Shown piece after piece: positions 24,298-32,760 of a stretch of DNA of 55,294 bases. The DNA comes from an uncultured Microbacteriaceae bacterium. GTDB lineage: Bacteria > Actinomycetota > Actinomycetes > Actinomycetales > Microbacteriaceae. Both the position numbers and the translations under genes were made by a program. How positions within the stretch are numbered: position 1 is the stretch's first letter; the number at the start of each line of letters is the position of its first letter. Location of the stretch: contig CALMSL010000199.1 of NCBI GenBank assembly GCA_937872445.1, positions 1 through 55,294 of the forward strand. Direction: 5' to 3'. The notes under the pieces were generated by a model, which had not been told where the DNA came from, ran no database searches, and saw only the letters and a program-made list of their open reading frames with translations.

Positions 24298-25706
24298 GCG
24301 GGAGGGTGGCGGTCCTGCCAGCGCAGGCGGCGTTCCAGTTGCGCCCCGAGTGCGAGGAGAACGTGCTCGCCGCCGGGGCGACCGATGAGCTGGACGCCCA
24401 TCGGGATGCCCGCCGCGGTGACGGATACCGGAAGCGCGATCGCGGGCAGTCCGCTCGCGTTCAGGAACGAGGTGAATGGCGTGTACTGCACCTGCTGGGT
24501 GAAGTTCTGTTCCGGGTCCGTCTGGTCGTACCAGCCGATCGGGCGCGGAGTCATCGCGAGCGCTGGGGTCAGAACCGCATCGTATGGGGCGAAATGGCGG
24601 ATGACGGATTTCTCGAACATCGTCAACGCCAGGAGCGCGTCGGCGAGCTGCCGGGCGGTGAGTTCGCGTCCTCGCTCGACGAGCCACTGCGTGAGCGGCT
24701 CGAGGAGGGTGAGTGCCTCCCCCTCCGCGGGGATGGTGGCGGCGCCCGCCTGCCAGATCGTGCGGAATCCGGGGGCGAAGCTGTCGTCGGGCTCGAGGGC
24801 GGTCTGCTCCAGACCGTGGCCGAGCGCGTCAAGTTCGCGCACCGCCAGTTCCAGCGCTTCGGTTGCTTCCGGCGCAATCCGGATTTCGGCGGCACTGTCC
24901 CACGGGGATGTCGTCATGACACCGAGCTGGAACCGGCCTTCGCCGCGCACCGCGGCCCCGAGGAGCGCGCCACCCTCCCAGCGCGGCGCCCGAAGGGTGT
25001 AGGGGTATTCGCCGCCGCTGATCATCGCATCCAGGAGCATGGCGGCGTCGGCGACGGTGCGGGCGATCGGCCCGGGTACCGAGAGCCCGGCGAGGCGGTC
25101 GATTCCGGTTCCGGAGGGAATGAGGCCCCGCGATGGTTTGAGGCCGACCAGTCCGCACGCCGCGGCGGGAATTCGGATGGAACCGCCGCCGTCTGACCCC
25201 GGGGCGAACGGGAGCAGCCCCGCCGCAACCGCTACTGCGGCGCCGCCGCTGGAGCCGCCGGCGCCAAGCGCGAGGTCGTAGGGGTTTCGCGCCGGCGGCG
25301 CGACGCGGTTCTCGGTGTAGCAGGACAGGCCGAATTCCGGTGTGTTGGTTTTGCCGAGGCTTATCGCCCCCGCGCCGTCCAGTACCGTGACGAGGTCGTC
25401 CGAGACGTCGGGTACGAAATCGTCGAGCAATCGCGACCCGAACGTCGAGCGCACTCCCTTTCGCTGCACGAGGTCCTTGTCGGCTGAAGGGAGGCCCCAC
25501 AGTGGCGCCGACCGCGGCACCGAGGTCCCGATGTCGCGCGCCCGCACGCGGGCGGCATCGGCGGTGACGGTCACAAACGCACCAAGATCAGGGTCGAGCC
25601 GCGCGATGCGATCCAGGTAGTGGTCTGTCAATTCGGTGGGAGTGACGTCGCCGCGCTGCAGCGAGGCCCACTGCTCCTGCGCGGTGAGGTGGTGAAGTTC
25701 GGGCAC
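24285..25706 (-). CDS. Amidase (amidase signature family)
   Basis: The 473-residue enzyme carries the full amidase-signature triad: Lys77 in Ser-Ala-Asp-Lys-Asp-Leu-Val, cis-Ser152 in Gly-Ala-Gly-Gly-Ser-Ser-Gly-Gly, and nucleophile Ser176 in Gly-Ser-Asp-Gly-Gly-Gly-Ser-Ile-Arg. The spacing between the two serines (24) equals that in fatty-acid amide hydrolase. The family hydrolyses amide bonds in a wide range of substrates and also includes GatA; no gatB or gatC lies nearby, so this is a catabolic or house-cleaning amidase. No signal peptide is present. Confidence 0.92.
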   Translation of the reverse strand: MPELHHLTAQEQWASLQRGDVTPTELTDHYLDRIARLDPDLGAFVTVTADAARVRARDIGTSVPRSAPLWGLPSADKDLVQRKGVRSTFGSRLLDDFVPDVSDDLVTVLDGAGAISLGKTNTPEFGLSCYTENRVAPPARNPYDLALGAGGSSGGAAVAVAAGLLPFAPGSDGGGSIRIPAAACGLVGLKPSRGLIPSGTGIDRLAGLSVPGPIARTVADAAMLLDAMISGGEYPYTLRAPRWEGGALLGAAVRGEGRFQLGVMTTSPWDSAAEIRIAPEATEALELAVRELDALGHGLEQTALEPDDSFAPGFRTIWQAGAATIPAEGEALTLLEPLTQWLVERGRELTARQLADALLALTMFEKSVIRHFAPYDAVLTPALAMTPRPIGWYDQTDPEQNFTQQVQYTPFTSFLNASGLPAIALPVSVTAAGIPMGVQLIGRPGGEHVLLALGAQLERRLRWQDRHPPAYEM

Positions 25707-25728
25707 GCTACGAGCCTACGGGGTGGAC

Positions 25729-25768
25729 TTGACACGAATCGCGTTCTATGGTTACTTAGTCAAGTAAC
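25729..25768 (+). promoter_or_regulatory. Promoter and YtrA-type operator of the GntR-ABC operon
   Basis: TTGACA at 25729-25734 stands 16 bp upstream of a perfect inverted repeat, GTTACTT (25751-25757), AGTC, AAGTAAC (25762-25768). The repeat covers the expected -10 position, so the GntR protein encoded 42 bp downstream probably represses its own operon here. Confidence 0.6.
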
Positions 25769-25809
25769 TAACCAATCAACTGGGCAATGGCGACGAAGGA
25801 GGCCACACC

Positions 25810-26166
25810 GTGGATGATTCCCGGCCGATCTTCATTCAGATCGCAGAGCAGATCGAGAGCGACATACTCCGCGGAACGCTGCCCGAGGAATCCCAGGTTC
25901 CGTCAACAAATGAGTATGCGGCGTTCTACCGCATCAACCCGGCCACGGCCGGCAAAGGCGTCAACGTGCTCATCGACTCCGGCATCCTCTACAAGAAACG
26001 GGGAATAGGCATGTTCGTTGCCGAAGGCTCCAGAGCGAGGATCATCGCAGCCCGGCGCGAGCAATTTCACGCCGAGTTCGTCACGCCGCTCGTGGCGGAG
26101 GCCAGGAGCCTCGGGATCGGCCAGGCAGAACTCACCGACATGATCAGGAAAGAAGGAAACTCATGA
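25810..26166 (+). CDS. GntR-family regulator, YtrA subfamily
   Basis: The 118-residue protein is the short YtrA type: an N-terminal GntR winged helix (Pro-Ile-Phe-Ile-Gln-Ile-Ala-Glu-Gln-Ile, then Gln-Val-Pro-Ser-Thr-Asn-Glu-Tyr-Ala and Asn-Pro-Ala-Thr-Ala-Gly-Lys-Gly-Val-Asn) with about 45 residues of helix instead of a ligand domain. Start GTG 25810 has AAGGAGG seven bases upstream. YtrA regulators sit first in ABC-transporter operons that often respond to cell-wall antibiotics. The following ATPase gene overlaps by 4 bp (ATGA). Confidence 0.92.
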   Translation: MDDSRPIFIQIAEQIESDILRGTLPEESQVPSTNEYAAFYRINPATAGKGVNVLIDSGILYKKRGIGMFVAEGSRARIIAARREQFHAEFVTPLVAEARSLGIGQAELTDMIRKEGNS

Positions 26167-27053
26167 GCGCAGCGATCGAGGTCACCGGCGTCACACGACG
26201 ATTCGGATCCCTTCGCGCCGTCGACAATGTGACATTCAGCGTGGAGGAGGGCACCATTTGCGGTCTGCTCGGACGCAACGGAGCCGGCAAGACGACACTC
26301 ATGCAACTCCTCACCGGCCAGGACTTCGTGTCCGCCGGGTCGATCACGGTGTTCGGCCAGTCCCCCGTGGAGAACGCCGGCGTGCTCCAGAATGTCTGCT
26401 TCATCAAGGAAAGCCAGAAGTATCCGGAAGACTTCAAAGTCAGGCACGTCCTGAAGAGCGCGCCGTGGTTCTTTCCGAACTGGGATGCGGACTTCGCGGG
26501 TCAGCTCGTCGAGGATTTCCGACTTCCGCAGGGCCGAAAGATCAAGAAACTCTCGCGCGGGCAACTCTCCTCCGTCGGGGTCATCGTTGGCCTCGCCTCT
26601 CGCGCACCTCTCACGTTCTTTGATGAGCCGTACCTTGGTCTCGATGCGGTTGCGCGGCAACTGTTCTACGATCGTCTCCTTGCGGACTACGCGCTGCACC
26701 CCCGCACCGTCGTCCTCTCCACGCACCTCATCGACGAAGTGAGCAACCTCCTGGAGCACGTGCTCGTGATCCACAACGGTCGCATCATCATCGACGACTC
26801 GGCGGAGGGCCTGCGCGGATCCGCGACAACGGTCGTCGGCACAAAGGCGGCCGTGGACGGATTCACCCGCAGCCGGACGGTTTTGCACCGTGACAACATC
26901 GGCGGGATTTCCTCGGCCACCGTCGGCACCCTGAACAGCGAAGACCGAAAAGCCGCCGCCGCCGCGGGACTGGAGCTCTCGGCCGTTTCGCTGCAGCAAC
27001 TCATCATCCGTAAAACCGGCACCACAGAGGAAGAAATCGAGCTCAGCGCATGA
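26163..27053 (+). CDS. ABC transporter ATP-binding protein (YtrB-like)
   Basis: The 296-residue ATPase has Walker A Gly-Arg-Asn-Gly-Ala-Gly-Lys-Thr-Thr, Walker B Leu-Thr-Phe-Phe-Asp-Glu-Pro and the D-loop/H-switch with Ser-Thr-His-Leu-Ile-Asp-Glu. The signature reads Leu-Ser-Arg-Gly-Gln rather than LSGGQ, a variant seen in YtrB-type ATPases. The last 80 residues are a poorly conserved regulatory tail. It pairs with the permease at 27050-27811, and together they are probably an exporter or sensor of envelope-active compounds. Confidence 0.92.
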   Translation: MSAAIEVTGVTRRFGSLRAVDNVTFSVEEGTICGLLGRNGAGKTTLMQLLTGQDFVSAGSITVFGQSPVENAGVLQNVCFIKESQKYPEDFKVRHVLKSAPWFFPNWDADFAGQLVEDFRLPQGRKIKKLSRGQLSSVGVIVGLASRAPLTFFDEPYLGLDAVARQLFYDRLLADYALHPRTVVLSTHLIDEVSNLLEHVLVIHNGRIIIDDSAEGLRGSATTVVGTKAAVDGFTRSRTVLHRDNIGGISSATVGTLNSEDRKAAAAAGLELSAVSLQQLIIRKTGTTEEEIELSA

Positions 27054-27811
27054 CAACCACAACCACCCACACTCCCACCCCCGGCGCGTTGGCCAGGATT
27101 TTCGCCGTGGTGCGCCTCCACTTCGTGAACAAGGGCCAGATCATCGTGGTGCCCTGGCTCATCATGTCGTTCATCTTCGCCGTAACCCTGATTATCGGGT
27201 GGATTCTGCGCACCTCGCTTTCCGCGAAAGACCTCTCCGAAGCCGGGTCAGGCATGCAGTACTCCGGTGCGATCGGATACTTTCTCGTGTACATGCTCGT
27301 GATCGCGGTGATGGCGATCAGCCAGACCTTCCCGTTTGCGCAGAGTTACAGCGCAACCCGCAGGGATTTCTACCTGGGCACGATCGTCGCGTTCGCGATC
27401 CTCTCGCTGGTGTACTCTGCGGCCGTCACCGTGCTGGGCTGGATCGAGGATTTCACCAACGGGTGGGGCCTCGGCGTTGTCCTCTTCAGCCCCGGCTATC
27501 TGAGCCCGAACCTCGTCGAGCGATTCTACGAGGCGTTCGTGCTTTTCCTGTTCTTCTTCATGATGGGCATCGCCGTCGCAAGCGTCTACGTGCGTTGGAG
27601 GGTCAATGGGATGCTGATCTTCTTCGCCTCTCTCGCCCTCGTGATCCTCGGGCTCGTCGCGCTTGCCACGGTGTCGAGTAGCTGGGGAGCGGTCGGGGCA
27701 TGGTTTGTCGCGATGGGGTTCTTCGGAGTGGTTTCCTGGACGCTCGTCCCGACCGCGCTCGCCGCCATCGTCGGGTTCCTGCTGCTGCGAAGGGCGACCC
27801 CGCGCGCGTAG
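27050..27811 (+). CDS. ABC transporter permease of the YtrA-type operon
   Basis: The 253-residue membrane protein has about six helices: the first around residues 32-55 (Val-Pro-Trp-Leu-Ile-Met-Ser-Phe-Ile-Phe), the last ending at Gly-Phe-Leu-Leu-Leu-Arg-Arg. The N-terminus is Thr/Pro-rich. A cytoplasmic Ala-Thr-Arg-Arg-Asp-Phe-Tyr-Leu-Gly loop after helix three is the probable coupling site for the ATPase. It overlaps the ATPase by 4 bp and ends the operon. The substrate is unknown. Confidence 0.87.
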   Translation: MTTTTTHTPTPGALARIFAVVRLHFVNKGQIIVVPWLIMSFIFAVTLIIGWILRTSLSAKDLSEAGSGMQYSGAIGYFLVYMLVIAVMAISQTFPFAQSYSATRRDFYLGTIVAFAILSLVYSAAVTVLGWIEDFTNGWGLGVVLFSPGYLSPNLVERFYEAFVLFLFFFMMGIAVASVYVRWRVNGMLIFFASLALVILGLVALATVSSSWGAVGAWFVAMGFFGVVSWTLVPTALAAIVGFLLLRRATPRA

Positions 27812-27868
27812 CGGCGCGGCGCGAACACCGCTCGCCGCCATAAAGCCAGTTCTCAGGGTTGGCTGACC

Positions 27869-27874
27869 TATTAT
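27869..27874 (+). promoter_or_regulatory. -10 element of a leaderless promoter (LCP gene)
   Basis: TATTAT at 27869-27874 is followed by six bases and then the GTG start at 27881, so transcription would begin at or next to the start codon. No Shine-Dalgarno sequence is present. The -35 region at 27846-27851 is weak (CCAGTT). Confidence 0.5.
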
Positions 27875-27880
27875 CGGTTC

Positions 27881-29110
27881 GTGAGTGAACTACGGCCGCG
27901 GGGGAACCGACGGCAATCCGAGCCGACGATCGCCAGGCATGGTCGGCTTCGCACGTCCGGGCCGGTCATCACCCTTCTCAAATTTGTCTCGGCCGCTCTT
28001 GCCGTGATCCTCGTCAGCGGGGGTGCCGTCGTCAGCTATGCGGTGTGGGACATTGCCAGTTCGGTGAAACCCGGCGTTGCCCTCATCGGCGAGACGATCG
28101 GCCCGCCTCCCGATATCGGGGCGATCGAGGGCGGCGTGAACCTGCTTCTGGTCGGCAGCGACAGCGGGCAGGGCGACCCGGCCTACGGGCACCGTGGCGA
28201 AACCCTCAACGATGTCACCATCCTTCTTCACATTTCGGCGGATCACACGAACGCCACCGTGGTGAGCTTCCCACGGGACATGCTGGTGCCCATTCCGTCG
28301 TGCCCGAAGGAGGACGGTTCCGGCAACTGGGGTTCCCAGTCGGTAAACAAGATCAATGTTTCCCTGACCTACGGCGGGCTGGCGTGCGTGGTGAAGACGG
28401 TGTCCGACCTCACCGGAATTAGCATCCCGTTTGCCGCCAAGATCGAGTTCAACGGTGTGATCGAAATGTCGAATGCCATTGGCGGCGTGACCGTGTGCGT
28501 CGCTACCGCGATCAACGACGGGCAAATCGGACTCCACCTGCCCGCCGGCCAACAAACCCTCCAGGGGTGGAACGCGCTCATGTTCCTCCGAAGCCGTTAC
28601 GGAGTCAACGGTGGAACGGATATCGCCAGAATCAGCAATCAGCAGGTTTTCCTGTCGGCCCTCGTGCGGCAGGCGAAAGCGGCGGCAACCCTGTCCGACC
28701 CGATCAAGGTCTACGGACTCGCCAAAGCGGCCGTCGACAACATGCAGGTGTCCAACAGCCTCCGGAACCCGGTCACTCTCGCCTCGATTGCTTTGGCGAT
28801 GAAGAATATCGAACCGCAGAACATTCAACTCGTTCAGTACCCGACCCGGTTTGGCAGCGCCGGCGGCCTGAATGGAGTGCTCCCGATTCAGGACGCGGCG
28901 AACGTCCTCACCGCTGCCATCATCAATGATCAGCCCGTTCAGCTCAGCGGAACAACCGGCCCCGGTTCCACGCTCGACCCGAACGCCACGGCGCCGCCGA
29001 TCGACCCGTCACAAGCCCCGGTGCAGCAGGCGGTAACGCTCCCCGGGACCATCACGGGGCAGAATTCGGCTCAACAGACCTGCTCCGAAGGCCAGGACTA
29101 CCGACCGTAG
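27881..29110 (+). CDS. LytR-CpsA-Psr (LCP) family cell-wall ligase
   Basis: The 409-residue protein has a basic cytoplasmic N-terminus, one membrane helix at about residues 29-55, and an extracellular LCP domain. That domain shows Asn-Leu-Leu-Leu-Val-Gly-Ser-Asp-Ser-Gly, the Arg-containing Arg-Gly-Glu-Thr-Leu-Asn-Asp-Val-Thr, Ser-Phe-Pro-Arg-Asp-Met, and Phe-Leu-Arg-Ser-Arg-Tyr. These residues bind the polyprenyl-pyrophosphate substrate in known LCP enzymes, which attach teichoic acid or arabinogalactan-like glycopolymers to peptidoglycan. The C-terminal 60 residues are a Pro/Thr-rich tail with a single Cys. The GTG start is probably leaderless. Confidence 0.93.
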   Translation: MSELRPRGNRRQSEPTIARHGRLRTSGPVITLLKFVSAALAVILVSGGAVVSYAVWDIASSVKPGVALIGETIGPPPDIGAIEGGVNLLLVGSDSGQGDPAYGHRGETLNDVTILLHISADHTNATVVSFPRDMLVPIPSCPKEDGSGNWGSQSVNKINVSLTYGGLACVVKTVSDLTGISIPFAAKIEFNGVIEMSNAIGGVTVCVATAINDGQIGLHLPAGQQTLQGWNALMFLRSRYGVNGGTDIARISNQQVFLSALVRQAKAAATLSDPIKVYGLAKAAVDNMQVSNSLRNPVTLASIALAMKNIEPQNIQLVQYPTRFGSAGGLNGVLPIQDAANVLTAAIINDQPVQLSGTTGPGSTLDPNATAPPIDPSQAPVQQAVTLPGTITGQNSAQQTCSEGQDYRP

Positions 29111-29114
29111 CCGG

Positions 29115-29149
29115 GCACGGAATTGAACCCGTTCATTCGAGTTCCGTGC
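29115..29149. terminator. Convergent stem-loop terminator
   Basis: GCACGGAA (29115-29122) and TTCCGTGC (29142-29149) form a perfect 8-bp stem with a 19-nt loop just after the LCP stop and overlapping the 3' end of the opposing small gene. The position suggests termination in both directions. Confidence 0.5.
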
Positions 29150-29498
29150 GCAATGCCCCAATGAGCCGTTCGAACTCCTTCGGCGCGGCGTCGATGATCC
29201 TGAGTCTGGCCCTGCGCCCTATCCGCCGGTGCGTTCCCGAGGCGTTCACGAGCGCATACTCCACCCGGGCACCGGTGTCATCGGGGACCACTCGATACTC
29301 GGCCCGATACCACCAACCGCCCTGAACGATGACGAGCCAGGCGCCGGCGTCCGCCGTGAAGAAACTCTTCGCCCCCTCCCCCGGATCGAATCGAGCCGCG
29401 AGGGATTCGAAGATGGGTTTGGGGCGCGCGCGGATGTGCGCCTGGAACTCCTGCAGAACGACCGCACCTTCCGGCCTGTCCCGTGGTGCTTCAGGCAT
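29133..29498 (-). CDS. Conserved-looking small hypothetical protein downstream of glgP
   Basis: From ATG 29498 the protein has 121 residues. A helix (Glu-Phe-Gln-Ala-His-Ile-Arg-Ala-Arg-Pro-Lys-Pro-Ile-Phe) is followed by alternating beta strands with aromatic residues (Trp-Leu-Val-Ile-Val-Gln-Gly-Gly-Trp-Trp-Tyr-Arg-Ala-Glu-Tyr), and it ends in a long helix. The layout is reminiscent of an SRPBCC/START-like fold, but I cannot name a family. Its ATG overlaps the end of glgP by 8 bp, so it is translationally coupled to the phosphorylase. Confidence 0.65.
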   Translation of the reverse strand: MPEAPRDRPEGAVVLQEFQAHIRARPKPIFESLAARFDPGEGAKSFFTADAGAWLVIVQGGWWYRAEYRVVPDDTGARVEYALVNASGTHRRIGRRARLRIIDAAPKEFERLIGALRTELE

Positions 29499-32079
29499 GG
29501 TCGGAACCGACCGCAATGGCGACCAGACCGAGTTCCGCTTCCCCGGCAAGCCCTGGGTGACGTGGGATGACACGAACCGTGTAGCCGAAACTTCCGGCAC
29601 GGGACAGGTGGACCGTCCCCGCGAACTGCACCAGTCCCGCGGCGCCGGAATCGACGACGCCGGTGTCGTCGGGCGTCAACTCGAGCCGTTCGGGGGTGTC
29701 CAGTTCATCGTTCGAATGGGTTGGCCCATAGAGAAGTTCCACAGAAACGTCCTCGAGGGAAAGGCCGTCGAGCTGCACTCGGGCACGCACCTGCAGTTCG
29801 TCTCCTACTTCGGGTACCGTCTCGATGCCGCCGGATTCAACGGAGCGGACGCTTACCTTCGGCCACGCTGCAACAACCTTGCTCTTCCACGCGGCGAGGT
29901 CGCGTGCGCCGCGGTTCTCCTCTGCGGTGAGCTCCAGCGACGCCGCGACCGCGGGCATGTAGAGGCGGGTGACGTATTCACGAACCATCCGATCTGCGCT
30001 GAGTTCGGGAGACAGCGTCGCCAAAGTGTGTCGGATTGATTCGACCCACCGCGTGGGCACGCCTTCGTCGTTGCGATCGTAGAACCGCGGTGCAACCTGG
30101 TGCTCGATGAGGTCATACAAAGCGGATGCCTCAAGTTCGTCCCGTTCCGCTGAGTCGCCGGCCGCGTCGGCACTGGGAATCGCCCAGCCATTCTCGCCGT
30201 CGTAGAACTCGGCCCACCAGCCGTCGAGGATGGAGAGGTTCAGCGAGCCATTCATCGCGGCTTTCATTCCGCTCGTTCCGCACGCTTCAAGGGGTCGCAG
30301 CGGGTTGTTCAGCCACACGTCAGTTCCCGGGTACAGCACCTTGGCCATTCCGATGTCGTAATTGGGGAGGAACACGAGCCGCCCACGGATCGCCGGTTCG
30401 TTCGCGAATCGCACGAGTCGCTGGATGAGGCGCTTCCCTTCATCATCGGCGGGGTGGGACTTGCCGGCGACAACAATCTGGATCGGCCGTTCCGGGTCGC
30501 ACAACAGTGACCTCAGCCGATCTTCATCGTGCAGCATGAGCGTCAACCGCTTGTACGTCGGTACCCGGCGGGCGAATCCGATGGTGAGCACGTTCGGGTC
30601 CAGAAGCGTTTCGTACCATGCAGGGGGCAGTGCGTTCGCGTGCTGTGCTTTCCACGCCGCAGACATTCGGGCGCGAGCATCCGCCACGAGCTTCGCGCGC
30701 AGCGTCCCCCGGAGCTTCCACACATCAGCGTCGCTGATGGAGTCCGACAGCCAGTCGCAGGCGGTCGTGTCGCTCGTGCCCAGCTTTTCCTCGGCGAGCT
30801 TCGCCACGGAGCGATCAGTCCAGGTCGGTGCGTGCACACCGTTCGTCACGGAAGTGATCGGAACATCCGCGCTGTCGAACCCTGGCCACAGGGCGCCGAA
30901 CATGCGCCGGCTGACTTCGCCATGCAGCCTGGACACCCCGTTTGCCCGTTGCGCGAGCCGAAGGCCCATGACGGCCATGTTGAACGTGTCCTCCACGCCC
31001 CCGTCGTAGTCTTCGGCGCCGAGCGCGAGAACATCCGCCACCTCGACTCCGGCCAGGAGGTCGGTGGAGAAGTATCGCTTGACCAGCTCGGCGTCGAAGC
31101 GATCAATGCCCGCAGCGACAGGAGTGTGGGTGGTGAACACGGTCGCTGCCCGCACGACTTCGAGCGCTTCGCGGAAAGTCAGGCCGGTGCCGACCAGCTC
31201 ACGGATGCGCTCGAGTCCGAGGAACCCCGCGTGGCCTTCGTTCGTGTGAAACACTTCGGGCGCCGGCGAGTCGGTGAGCTTCGCGAACAGCGAGATCGCG
31301 CGCACGCCGCCAATTCCGAGCAGGAGTTCCTGCAGCAGCCGATGCTCGCCGCTTCCGCCGTACAGTCGGTCTGTCACCGTCCGGTACTCGTCGTCATTTT
31401 CGGGAATGTCGGTGTCGAGCAGAAGCAGCGTGACCCGACCGACGGCAACCTGCCAGATCCGCGCGTAGAGAACACCGTGATCGGGAAGTGCAAGGGCAAT
31501 GTGAGCAGCCGACCCATCCGGTTGCCGGAGCAGGGTAAGCGGCAAACCATCCGGGTCCAGAACCGGATAGGCCTCCTGCTGCCAGCCGTCCGTCGAAATT
31601 GATTGGGCGAAGTAGCCTGCGCGGTAGAACAGGCCGGCGGCGATGAGAGGAACGCCCAGGTCGGACGCGCTCTTCAGGTGGTCCCCCGCCAGAATGCCGA
31701 GGCCGCCCGAGTACTGCGGGAGGGCCGTGGTGATTCCGAATTCCGGGGAGAAGTAGGCAATCGACTTCGGTGCGCCCGAGCCGAGGGACTGGTACCAGCG
31801 CGGTTCGCTGATATACGCGTGCAGGTCGTCGACGAGCGCGTTCGCCCGGGCAAGGAACGCCTCATCCGCGGCAAGTTCCGCGATCCGCTCGGCATCGAGC
31901 GTGCCGCAGACGGCGATCGGATCATGGCCGGTGGCTTCCCACTGGCCGGGGGAAAGCTGCTCGAACAATTCGCGAGTCGGGAGATGCCAGGACCATCGCA
32001 AATTTGTGGCCAGTTCATCCAGGACCCGAAGGGAATCCGGAAGAACGGGCTGGACACTGAACCGTCTGATCGCTTTCAC
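29491..32079 (-). CDS. glgP: Alpha-glucan (glycogen/maltodextrin) phosphorylase
   Basis: The 862-residue enzyme is the shorter actinobacterial type with an N-terminal DUF3417 region (Thr-Asn-Leu-Arg-Trp-Ser-Trp). It removes glucose-1-phosphate from alpha-1,4-glucan ends. Lys606 in Gly-Thr-Ser-Gly-Met-Lys-Ala-Ala-Met-Asn-Gly is the pyridoxal-phosphate lysine. GTG 32079 (Val-Lys-Ala-Ile-Arg-Arg-Phe) is taken as start because relatives begin at this residue; TTG 32088 is open as well. It lies on the opposite side of the SipW operon from glgE-glgB, with which it works. Confidence 0.95.
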   Translation of the reverse strand: MKAIRRFSVQPVLPDSLRVLDELATNLRWSWHLPTRELFEQLSPGQWEATGHDPIAVCGTLDAERIAELAADEAFLARANALVDDLHAYISEPRWYQSLGSGAPKSIAYFSPEFGITTALPQYSGGLGILAGDHLKSASDLGVPLIAAGLFYRAGYFAQSISTDGWQQEAYPVLDPDGLPLTLLRQPDGSAAHIALALPDHGVLYARIWQVAVGRVTLLLLDTDIPENDDEYRTVTDRLYGGSGEHRLLQELLLGIGGVRAISLFAKLTDSPAPEVFHTNEGHAGFLGLERIRELVGTGLTFREALEVVRAATVFTTHTPVAAGIDRFDAELVKRYFSTDLLAGVEVADVLALGAEDYDGGVEDTFNMAVMGLRLAQRANGVSRLHGEVSRRMFGALWPGFDSADVPITSVTNGVHAPTWTDRSVAKLAEEKLGTSDTTACDWLSDSISDADVWKLRGTLRAKLVADARARMSAAWKAQHANALPPAWYETLLDPNVLTIGFARRVPTYKRLTLMLHDEDRLRSLLCDPERPIQIVVAGKSHPADDEGKRLIQRLVRFANEPAIRGRLVFLPNYDIGMAKVLYPGTDVWLNNPLRPLEACGTSGMKAAMNGSLNLSILDGWWAEFYDGENGWAIPSADAAGDSAERDELEASALYDLIEHQVAPRFYDRNDEGVPTRWVESIRHTLATLSPELSADRMVREYVTRLYMPAVAASLELTAEENRGARDLAAWKSKVVAAWPKVSVRSVESGGIETVPEVGDELQVRARVQLDGLSLEDVSVELLYGPTHSNDELDTPERLELTPDDTGVVDSGAAGLVQFAGTVHLSRAGSFGYTVRVIPRHPGLAGEAELGLVAIAVGSDHA

Positions 32080-32103
32080 GAAGATCAAGCCTAGGGTAGA
32101 TGG

Positions 32104-32760
32104 CTACCCGGTTTTGCCCTCCTCGGCCGGAACGGGAGAATCGGGCTCGATCACCTCGGCGGTCTCGCGTTTTCGCCGCCTGAGGGCACCGGCAATGCCG
32201 CTGGCCCCCATATAGCCGGCGTAGAGGAACAATCCGGCGGCAATCACCGGGATCAACCAGTTTCGTCCCTCACCGTTGACCCAGGTGTTCACCCAGCCGA
32301 GGTAGGGGATGCTGTACCAGACCTTGCCGCGGATTTGCGCCGCGAAGACCTGTTTCGCGTCGGGTGCATTGTTCGCATCACCCTGGGTCGTGAACGTTCT
32401 GGTTCCGTCTGACCGCGCGGTCGTGACGATGATCCGATGGGTGACCACCGCCGGTTTTCCGGATTCGATCTGGTACGTAATCGTGTCGCCGATGGCCAGG
32501 GTGTCGGGATCCACCGGCTTGACGATGATCAGCGTTCCGATCGGATAGGTCGGCGTCATGGAGCCGCTCAGGATCGTCATGGGTGTCGAGCCGGTGATTG
32601 CGGGAACGACGATCGCCATCGCCCCGATGAGGAGTACGAGAGCGAGCAACCCTGCGCTCACGCCCACGCCTAGATAGTGCAGTAGGCCCTTTGGCTTCTT
32701 CTCGGTCCTCGCCTCTGACCGTGCTGAGGCGTGCCTGGCGCCGGTGCTCTTGCTCGTCAC
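32104..32760 (-). CDS. SipW-like signal peptidase I (S26B type)
   Basis: From GTG 32760 the protein has 218 residues. A basic N-terminus precedes a membrane helix at about residues 27-55. The catalytic Ser67 sits in Leu-Ser-Gly-Ser-Met-Thr-Pro-Thr and His108 in Val-Thr-His-Arg-Ile. This is the Ser-His dyad of the archaeal/ER-like SipW class, not the Ser-Lys dyad of LepB. The Gly-Asp-Ala-Asn-Asn-Ala-Pro-Asp motif follows, and a second helix is near the C-terminus. It is the last gene of the operon with three alternate-signal proteins, its presumed substrates. It overlaps the gene before it by 4 bp. Confidence 0.9.
   Translation of the reverse strand: MTSKSTGARHASARSEARTEKKPKGLLHYLGVGVSAGLLALVLLIGAMAIVVPAITGSTPMTILSGSMTPTYPIGTLIIVKPVDPDTLAIGDTITYQIESGKPAVVTHRIIVTTARSDGTRTFTTQGDANNAPDAKQVFAAQIRGKVWYSIPYLGWVNTWVNGEGRNWLIPVIAAGLFLYAGYMGASGIAGALRRRKRETAEVIEPDSPVPAEEGKTG

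Noticed and set aside
23809-24687. N-terminal extension of the MshA-like glycosyltransferase frame
   Set aside because: The added 290 residues are Arg/Pro-rich and antisense to other genes; the GT4 fold begins at ATG 23808.
26536-26600. Loss-of-function signature in the YtrB-like ATPase (LSRGQ)
   Set aside because: The SRGQ variant occurs in this ATPase subgroup and all other motifs are intact, so it is not evidence for a pseudogene.
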